Shown one piece after another: positions 57,202 through 64,000 of a stretch of 64,000 nucleotides of DNA; the first letter of the stretch is position 1; every line of letters begins with the position of its first letter. The DNA is taken from contig JAGHVF010000011.1 of assembly GCA_018064425.1 (NCBI GenBank), forward strand, positions 1 to 64,000, written 5' to 3'. The notes beneath the pieces are model-generated. The model worked only from the letters and a program-made list of their open reading frames with translations, was not told where the DNA came from and did no database searches. The position numbers and the translations under genes are program-made. This DNA is from Candidatus Colinaster equi (GTDB lineage Bacteria; Bacillota; Clostridia; Lachnospirales; Lachnospiraceae).

Positions 57202-58953
57202 TCATAATTTTATTACAAGTTCTTCCGGTAAAAATCTAAGCAACGTCTTCTCAAGCTCGACACCTCCGACCGGCTTTGTCAAATACTCATCGCATCCAGT
57301 CTCTTTATATAACTTATTTCTGTCCAATCCCACATTTGCAGTTACCAAAACAATCGGTATATCCTTATTGGGATTACCTTCCATACTTCTAATCTTCTTT
57401 GTTGCTTCCAGTCCGTCCATCTGAGGCATCATCTGATCCATGAAGATAATATTGTATTTCTGCTTTTTAACCATCTCAATACATTCTTCACCATCCTGTG
57501 CTTTATCAATCATTATTTGTGTTCTTTCAAGCAACAGTTCTATAATGTCTCGGTTCATTGCAACATCATCAACAATAAGCAATCTTGCCTCCGGTGCATG
57601 GAAAATTTCACCATATTTTTCCTTTCCGGTCTTTTCAGATCTAAGTGACTCGTAATCTCCTATCGGCGAAATATCGGCAAGCTTCTGCGGGATATGCAAT
57701 GTGAATTCCGATCCCACATTCAATTCGCTTTGTACTTCAATGGAGCCATTCATCATCTCCGTAAATTGCTTTGTAATAGTCAGTCCAAGTCCGGTACCCT
57801 CAATATTTCTGTTTCTGTTAATATCAATTCTGGTAAAAGTATCAAACAAGGTCTTCATCTCGTCCTTGGGGATACCCCTGCCGGTATCCGATACGCAAAC
57901 ATCAAGTGAAATTCCGATAGGCACTTTATGATATGTTGCTTTTAATACCACTTCTCCGGAGTCGGTATATTTTATAGCGTTTGTAAGAAGATTATTAATC
58001 ATCTGAATAATCCTCACATCATCGCCTATCAAGCCTTTAGGTAACGAAGGATCAATCTCAAGCTTAAGTTGCAATCCCTTGTCTATCGCGCGCGTTTTTA
58101 CCATGTTGTAACAACCGTTTAGCAGTTCAAACAGACTGTAATTTGTTTCTACCAATTCCATTCTTCCTGCTTCAATCTTTGACATATCCAACAAATCATT
58201 AATAAGTGCAAGCAAAGTATTACCTGCCGAATCAATGGTTCTTGCATATCCTGCCACGCCCTCATCCTTGTTTTTTCTAAGAATCATCTCATTCATACCA
58301 AGGATTGAATTAATCGGAGTTCTAATTTCGTGCGATACATTTGCAAGCAATTCGCTTTTTGCCGAATCCGCCTTCTCAAGTTCTGCACATTTTTTGTTAT
58401 ACAAATATGTCTGATATTTAAAAACAACACCAAATATTAACGCTGCCAGAATCATCGTGGCATATATACTCAACGTCTTTATTCCGGCATTATCCATCGG
58501 CTCTACAATATTGGGATAATTGTATGCCATAAAAAAGCACATACCGTCAACAACAATTGTAAATACAGTAAGAATATATGAAGTAGCACCGTATAAAATG
58601 TGCATATTATAAATTAATCCAAACACCATCCATATTGGTATGCCGGAATCAATACCACCATATACAAAGAACATAAACGGAAACATAATCCCGTTACACA
58701 CACCTGAAAGTATAATTCCCGACAGTTGCATATTATTCTTAAAGTTCAAAATATATGCTGAAATTATTACAGCAGCCAATGTCAGTACAATTGGAAGAAT
58801 TACAATAATTTTCATACGTACAATTAACGAATAAATGCACATAACTATTAATGCTATCGTTATACAAACATCTACCAGGTTCATAATACGATGGCGTAAT
58901 TCATATTGTTCACTAATAAAAAGTTGCTCAACTTTTTTTCTAAAAAATTCCAA
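57202..58953 (-). CDS. Hybrid sensor histidine kinase (multi-TM + HisKA-HATPase-REC)
   Basis: LLANVSHEIRTPINSILGMNE, NLLTNAIKYTDSG, DTGRGIPKDE, GTGLGLTITKQF, LLIVDDVAMN...IFMDQMMPQMDG...TKPVG. Confidence 0.92.
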   Translation of the reverse strand: MEFFRKKVEQLFISEQYELRHRIMNLVDVCITIALIVMCIYSLIVRMKIIVILPIVLTLAAVIISAYILNFKNNMQLSGIILSGVCNGIMFPFMFFVYGGIDSGIPIWMVFGLIYNMHILYGATSYILTVFTIVVDGMCFFMAYNYPNIVEPMDNAGIKTLSIYATMILAALIFGVVFKYQTYLYNKKCAELEKADSAKSELLANVSHEIRTPINSILGMNEMILRKNKDEGVAGYARTIDSAGNTLLALINDLLDMSKIEAGRMELVETNYSLFELLNGCYNMVKTRAIDKGLQLKLEIDPSLPKGLIGDDVRIIQMINNLLTNAIKYTDSGEVVLKATYHKVPIGISLDVCVSDTGRGIPKDEMKTLFDTFTRIDINRNRNIEGTGLGLTITKQFTEMMNGSIEVQSELNVGSEFTLHIPQKLADISPIGDYESLRSEKTGKEKYGEIFHAPEARLLIVDDVAMNRDIIELLLERTQIMIDKAQDGEECIEMVKKQKYNIIFMDQMMPQMDGLEATKKIRSMEGNPNKDIPIVLVTANVGLDRNKLYKETGCDEYLTKPVGGVELEKTLLRFLPEELVIKL

Positions 58954-59108
58954 GACTTCTCTCCTTGTTTTCCCACTGATTATATAATTGTATCACAAAA
59001 TTTATAAATTTTCTGTAAATATTATTGTCCAATTGTTGTCACACTCATAGTCTCTATGGTACACTCACACTACTATATATTTTATACAAATCATTCTAGG
59101 AGGTCAGT

Positions 59109-60473
59109 TTGGATCATAATATTTACTCAATTGTAACTCCCGAAATAATTGAATTATCAAAGATTTCCAAAGAAGCCGACATCATTGAACAAGAACTGTT
59201 TACAAAATATGATGTTAAACGAGGCTTAAGAGATCAAAACGGCAAGGGTGTATTAACCGGCCTTACACATATTTCAGATGTGCGCGCGACCAAAATTGTC
59301 GGCGACCATATCGAACCGGATTACGGTACTCTTACATACCGAGGAATAAATGTAAAAGATTTGTGTAACGGTCTTGGTGACAAACGTATAAACGGATTTG
59401 AAGAATCAACATATCTGCTTCTCTTCGGTGAATTGCCAAATAAGCAGCAGTTAGATCAATTCTGTGAGATTCTTGGTTATTATCGAAGTCTTCCAACAAG
59501 TTTTGTACGTGATATTATTATGAAAGCGCCAAGTAAGGATATGATGAACACACTTTCAAGAAGTGTTCTCACATTATACTCGTATGATGATTTTGCCGAT
59601 GATGTTTCGTTACCTAATGTGTTAAGACAATGTCTTCAATTAATCAGTCTTTTCCCTATGTTATCAATATATGGATATCAGGCGTACAAACACTACCATG
59701 ATGGCCAAAGTCTGATTATTCACAGACCTAATAAAAAGCTTTCAGCTGCGCAAAATATTTTACATCTGTTGAGACCCGACTCGAAATACTCCGAATTGGA
59801 AGCACAGATACTTGATATCTGTCTTGTTCTTCATATGGAACACGGCGGTGGTAACAATTCATCTTTTACAACTCATGTTGTTACTTCATCACTTACCGAT
59901 ACATACTCGGTTATTGCAGCTGCAATAGGTTCACTAAAAGGCCCAAGACATGGTGGTGCCAACATAAAAGTAGTTCAAATGTTTGATGATATTAAAGAAC
60001 ATATTAGCGATTGGGATGATGAAGATGAAATCAAAGCATATTTGAACAAGATACTTGAAGGCGAAGCATTTGATAAACAGGGGCTTATATATGGTGTCGG
60101 ACATGCAATATATTCCAAATCCGATCCACGTGCCGAAGTTCTAAAATCATATGTAGGAAAATTAGCTATTGAGAAAGGGTTGGAAAAGGAATATGCTCTG
60201 TATTCGAAAGTCGAAAAGCTGGCGCCTTTGGTTATTTCCGAGCACCGCAAAATGTACAAAGGCGTATGTATTAATGTAGATTTCTATTCCGGTCTTGTAT
60301 ATCATATGTTGGATTTACCATTGGAATTATATACACCTATTTTTGCAATGGCCCGAATATCCGGCTGGTCTGCTCATCGTATGGAAGAACTTGCAAATAA
60401 CGGAAAAATTATCAGACCTGCTTATAAAACATTATGTGTAGACAGAGAGTATTCTCCGCTCGACAAAAGATAA
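59109..60473 (+). CDS. Citrate/2-methylcitrate synthase family protein
   Basis: TTG start after AGGAGG; LTHISDVRATKIVGDHIEPDYGTLTYRGINVKDL..., LHMEHGGGNNSSFTTHVVTSSLTDTYSVIAAAIGSLKGPRHGGAN, GVGHAIYSKSDPRAEVLK. Confidence 0.94.
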   Translation: MDHNIYSIVTPEIIELSKISKEADIIEQELFTKYDVKRGLRDQNGKGVLTGLTHISDVRATKIVGDHIEPDYGTLTYRGINVKDLCNGLGDKRINGFEESTYLLLFGELPNKQQLDQFCEILGYYRSLPTSFVRDIIMKAPSKDMMNTLSRSVLTLYSYDDFADDVSLPNVLRQCLQLISLFPMLSIYGYQAYKHYHDGQSLIIHRPNKKLSAAQNILHLLRPDSKYSELEAQILDICLVLHMEHGGGNNSSFTTHVVTSSLTDTYSVIAAAIGSLKGPRHGGANIKVVQMFDDIKEHISDWDDEDEIKAYLNKILEGEAFDKQGLIYGVGHAIYSKSDPRAEVLKSYVGKLAIEKGLEKEYALYSKVEKLAPLVISEHRKMYKGVCINVDFYSGLVYHMLDLPLELYTPIFAMARISGWSAHRMEELANNGKIIRPAYKTLCVDREYSPLDKR

Positions 60474-60481
60474 CACCAAAA

Positions 60482-60510
60482 ACGGTACATATCATAACGA
60501 TATGTACCGT
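60482..60510 (+). terminator. Hairpin downstream of citrate synthase, possible terminator
   Basis: ACGGTACATATC-N5-GATATGTACCGT inverted repeat 9 nt after the stop codon. The following T tract is weak. Confidence 0.45.
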
Positions 60511-60562
60511 CAGACTGTGCTTATATTATTAAACTTGGTCTCATTAAGAGGCCGGGTGTGGT

Positions 60563-61156
60563 TCACTCCGGAATTCTTTCTTTTATATATTCCACTACGA
60601 AATCATAATCTTCACCATTCGCGTATATCTGGTTATGATTTAAAAGACCGTCTAATTTAATTGTATGTAATCCCCGAAGAACTTTCATTTTCTTAACTTT
60701 AGAAAATTCGGTTACTGTTTCCTGTTTGGTTGCTGCCAAAAGGCCTGTTCCCGAAATTCCCGGATGACCGGACGCTGCACCAATCAAAGCCGTAAGCCAT
60801 CCCATGGCCTCAGCCTTCTTAAATTGCTTATTCATATGAATGTGTCTGATTGCTTCCTCATTCATTTCAAAAAGAACGATATATTTCCAGCCGTAGATTC
60901 CGGCAAGAATCAAATAAGACACAATCGATAAAGCAAACAAAATAGCAGCCGGAAGAATCAATGCTTTTGCCTCGTATACAAATGCACCGAAAAATCCCTC
61001 GTCTTTAACCAGAAATAGCCCGAAAAACATCCACATTCCAATTAAGACAAGAGCAAATATCTTTAAAACCGTCAGCAATATGATGGGATTTTTCAGCATG
61101 CTGAATTCATATATCCACCTATACGTCCCATCCTCGCATTTCTTTATCTCGCTCAA
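60563..61156 (-). CDS. Conserved membrane protein of unknown function
   Basis: ORF of 197 aa with two TM helices, 16 bp downstream of the zinc-ribbon gene; ribosome-site-like AAATGGAGATAAAT upstream. Confidence 0.75.
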   Translation of the reverse strand: MSEIKKCEDGTYRWIYEFSMLKNPIILLTVLKIFALVLIGMWMFFGLFLVKDEGFFGAFVYEAKALILPAAILFALSIVSYLILAGIYGWKYIVLFEMNEEAIRHIHMNKQFKKAEAMGWLTALIGAASGHPGISGTGLLAATKQETVTEFSKVKKMKVLRGLHTIKLDGLLNHNQIYANGEDYDFVVEYIKERIPE

Positions 61157-61172
61157 ATATTTATCTCCATTT

Positions 61173-62072
61173 CTACCGCATCAGACCAAGAATGTAGAGT
61201 TCGCCCGACGGATACTGAAATGCACCAATCACATATTCATGTTCCTTATCTTTTGAAATATAGAACTCCGACAATTCCAAATTTCCATCGCTGCCATGAG
61301 CCGTTATCACTCCGTCTGCAGGATTTCTCTGCCCACTGAACACACTGCTTCCGTCCTCTTCATAAGTGGTCCCTTCAAGACAAAAATACTTCCAATTTAG
61401 GGTGATATTGATTTTCCCCTCCGAAGCATCTATTTCTGCATTCATATATCTCTCGCCATAGTCCGAATCGGTACCAAACATGTAAGCCTTCCACCCGCCG
61501 TTCAGATAACTGTTATCGTCTGTCGGAATTGGATCAGCGTGTGATGTGTCCAGAATTATTCCCGCTCCGGTACCATCTGATTTCGTCACATCATGTAACC
61601 ATTCGAAATCCATCGCGTTTGCGTAGTCTGTTGTAGAAAGCGCACTTGCTATTGACGCACCATTTTCACTGTTATCCGTCACATCCTGCGAGTAGTCTTC
61701 TTCCACCAAATCATCCTCTACTGCTACAATTTCATCTCCGGTCTCGTCTCCCAGGGTAAGATATTCAAGCTTGTCGAGAAATGCTTCGTACTCCTCTTCC
61801 GAATCGGGTGCAAGCTCCGGAAGTTCAGTCAAGGTCTCCGTCGAAGTATTCGATTCCTTTTCACTCGAATCCGTGTCACCCTTACCCGCAATCTTCATAG
61901 CAATCAGAATAGCCAGCGCAATTACAACAACTGACACTATTAGAATCAAAATCACAATCTTGCGGCTCTTTGGCTTCCGGCTCTGAACTGCATTTGTTGC
62001 GATAGTGGCACCGCATTCTTCACAGAACTTTGCGCCGGTTTTTAATTCTTTTCCACAATTATTACAAAACAT
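61173..62072 (-). CDS. Zinc-ribbon domain membrane-anchored protein of unknown function
   Basis: MFCNNCGKELKTGAKFCEECGATI zinc ribbon, TM IVILILIVSVVVIALAILIAM, acidic Ser/Thr linker, C-terminal domain of unknown family. Confidence 0.82.
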   Translation of the reverse strand: MFCNNCGKELKTGAKFCEECGATIATNAVQSRKPKSRKIVILILIVSVVVIALAILIAMKIAGKGDTDSSEKESNTSTETLTELPELAPDSEEEYEAFLDKLEYLTLGDETGDEIVAVEDDLVEEDYSQDVTDNSENGASIASALSTTDYANAMDFEWLHDVTKSDGTGAGIILDTSHADPIPTDDNSYLNGGWKAYMFGTDSDYGERYMNAEIDASEGKINITLNWKYFCLEGTTYEEDGSSVFSGQRNPADGVITAHGSDGNLELSEFYISKDKEHEYVIGAFQYPSGELYILGLMR

Positions 62073-62085
62073 GCCGTCCCTCCTA

Positions 62086-63834
62086 TCAATTAACCTTATC
62101 CATAAGAGCCAATGCCTGCTTCTCTAAATCCGCATTATATAATCTGCAACTGTAAATATAGTATGTCGTCGAGCCCTCTGACGAAAAGATAATTGCCCTC
62201 TTCTCATCCTCGTCCGCTTCGCCTCCGATCGAACCCGTTACTGTCATCTCACCGGATTTTTCGCAATTTGCTCCTTCCGGGTTTGTACTTACGGTAATTC
62301 TGTAATCATCATTTTCGTCACACCATGCACTCTGGTAATTCCACCATGTGTCATCACCTTTATATTCGGTACAGTTCACCTGAATATAATCTGTAAATAA
62401 CAGTCCGGACTCTCCCGATGCCTGAGCCGAAATTGTGACTGAAATCTGCTCATCAGCTTCAGCATAAGCAGGTGGTGCCGACCAAGTCATATTAAAATCG
62501 CCTTCCTCGTGGTCCTTATCATAACTAAATTCTGCGTGATGATAATGCGAACCGGCCGATCCTGTATAAATGTCCGAATAGTTTTCATTGCCTGAACTTG
62601 TACCCGAAGGTTCGGAAGTAATAACCGTATCAATCAGATACCAGTAATACTTTCCTTCCTTGTCTTCATCCGACTTTGTTTCATCCGTTTTCTCTTTATT
62701 ATTTTTGTTGTCTTTGTCAGATGATTTACTCTTTAAATTTTTAAACGTACCTTTGGGCACAATACCGTTCTCTTCCACAAAATCATAAAAATGAGCTCTG
62801 TCTTTAACTCCTGCTGATAACCATTCCGACATCAGCATTGTCAACACTTCTTCATCCGTCGACATTGTGAAGTTACCCTTTTGGAGTTTTCCGTTCTTCG
62901 TAAACATTTCTTTCATCAATTCGCGGATTTCGTATAAAGACCTCAATCTGTCCTCTACGGTCCAGTTTTTCGGATAATTGTACATATTGGGATTTAAGAA
63001 ATTCTCGTTATCCCATATTTCCACAAGTTTATCCAATTCTTTTTGTTTGTCGGCAATTTTGTTTTCAGAGGCTACACGTTCTTTAAATTTAGCACGGATC
63101 ATCTCCTCGTCTACTCCGTCAGACTCATACATGGCCCAAGCTCCACGATTGCCGCCATAGAAAACTTCCCAGTCACTGTCGGAAATGTTGCCGTTTTTAT
63201 CGGAGTTTTCTTTATATTTGTTATAGACATCCTCCATTGAATCAATTGCATAAATATCTCGGCAGGCACCGCAAACGGAGGCAAATTTATCCACCACATC
63301 TATTGCCGGAAATACCTTCTTCTGAATGGCTTTGGAAAGATTAATTGCCTGCTCCGCTAGGTTTTCTCCCTTTGAGCCATCAGCGACCAGATCGACAATA
63401 TTCCCTGCTCCTTCGAAATTTGCCGCCTTTTTAAGAAGAAACTCTGCCATCAGAGAAGCACTTTTCTCTGTCATCGTCTGAGAATCTCCTTCCAGCGCCG
63501 CTGACAACAGTTCTCCTTTTGTGTCATGAGAAATAATATATTTATACATCGCGTTGCCGTAGGTACCCTGCTCCATTCCAAGCTCTTCCAAAGATTTATT
63601 CACGATATCGAGCAGGCCATTTTTCATCTTGCCATCGGCAATCCCATTTAACACGATGTTCTTGGATGCCGTTTTTATCCACGTATCAACCTCTGTACGA
63701 TGCTGTGGATGTTCTGCAATCCAGCCCTGCTCCGTTCCGTCATCAGACGTTTTCGTATCAGCCAAGCAAACCGTAGGAAACGCAGAAGCAAGAAGTATTG
63801 CCGCCATTATCATGCTGATGATTTTTTTCCTCAT
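62086..63834 (-). CDS. Secreted protein of unknown function
   Basis: Signal peptide MRKKIISMIMAAILLASAFPTVCLA; no family recognised by eye; start preceded by AAAGGAAA. Confidence 0.78.
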   Translation of the reverse strand: MRKKIISMIMAAILLASAFPTVCLADTKTSDDGTEQGWIAEHPQHRTEVDTWIKTASKNIVLNGIADGKMKNGLLDIVNKSLEELGMEQGTYGNAMYKYIISHDTKGELLSAALEGDSQTMTEKSASLMAEFLLKKAANFEGAGNIVDLVADGSKGENLAEQAINLSKAIQKKVFPAIDVVDKFASVCGACRDIYAIDSMEDVYNKYKENSDKNGNISDSDWEVFYGGNRGAWAMYESDGVDEEMIRAKFKERVASENKIADKQKELDKLVEIWDNENFLNPNMYNYPKNWTVEDRLRSLYEIRELMKEMFTKNGKLQKGNFTMSTDEEVLTMLMSEWLSAGVKDRAHFYDFVEENGIVPKGTFKNLKSKSSDKDNKNNKEKTDETKSDEDKEGKYYWYLIDTVITSEPSGTSSGNENYSDIYTGSAGSHYHHAEFSYDKDHEEGDFNMTWSAPPAYAEADEQISVTISAQASGESGLLFTDYIQVNCTEYKGDDTWWNYQSAWCDENDDYRITVSTNPEGANCEKSGEMTVTGSIGGEADEDEKRAIIFSSEGSTTYYIYSCRLYNADLEKQALALMDKVN

Positions 63835-64000
63835 ATACAATTTCCTTTCCGTGCCACACCTCAGAGCCCTGGCACAAGGCCCCGGTTCAATTATATGATA
63901 ACAGATTTATTTGATTTTTTTAATATCCAGATAAAACAAACCGTCTCGATTGCAGAAAATATATATTCTCTTCACCCCGCGAAGCTTGAACCTTGTTTCC

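Noticed and set aside
58997-59012. Palindrome AAAATTTATAAATTTT between the divergent histidine kinase and citrate synthase genes
   Set aside because: Pure A/T palindrome in an A/T-rich intergenic region; readily expected by chance.
1-64000. tRNA/rRNA genes, transposases, integrases, prophage genes, CRISPR arrays or toxin-antitoxin pairs
   Set aside because: None recognised on either strand by reading the sequence and ORF translations; a tRNAscan or CRISPR finder run would be needed to exclude them formally.

Overview
The window is 64 kb of low-GC Firmicutes chromosome. Lachnospiraceae-like is an inference from gene content. It is almost entirely coded on the minus strand; one confident gene, a citrate synthase, lies on the plus strand. 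From left to right it contains: partial recG, fakA-like, Asp23 and rpmB; a surface-protein locus with a Big2/CAP protein, two BspA-like LRR proteins with (S/T)PxTG anchors, a tandem-Cache hybrid histidine kinase and a class B sortase; leuS; a MraY-like transferase; an HydABC-type bifurcating [FeFe]-hydrogenase operon led by a diguanylate cyclase; an EF-G paralogue; a putative operon of PilZ, a ManC-ManA fusion, a FIST protein and a sensory [FeFe]-hydrogenase-like/GGDEF/EAL fusion; queA, an M18 peptidase and pheST with a T-box; BrkB; a probable 6S RNA; two more hybrid histidine kinases, one next to an ABC exporter pair and one next to pepP; pckA; and an uncharacterised three-gene cassette at the right edge. 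The most interesting candidate is the hydrogenase/c-di-GMP neighbourhood at 25-40 kb. There a predicted H-cluster protein with all four cluster-ligand cysteines, but without the proton-transfer cysteine, is fused to a degenerate GGDEF and an apparently intact EAL domain. It sits 12 bp downstream of a FIST sensor gene, in an operon that starts with a PilZ receptor and a GDP-mannose pathway fusion enzyme. Domain calls come from reading the translations by eye. No database search or folding computation was run.
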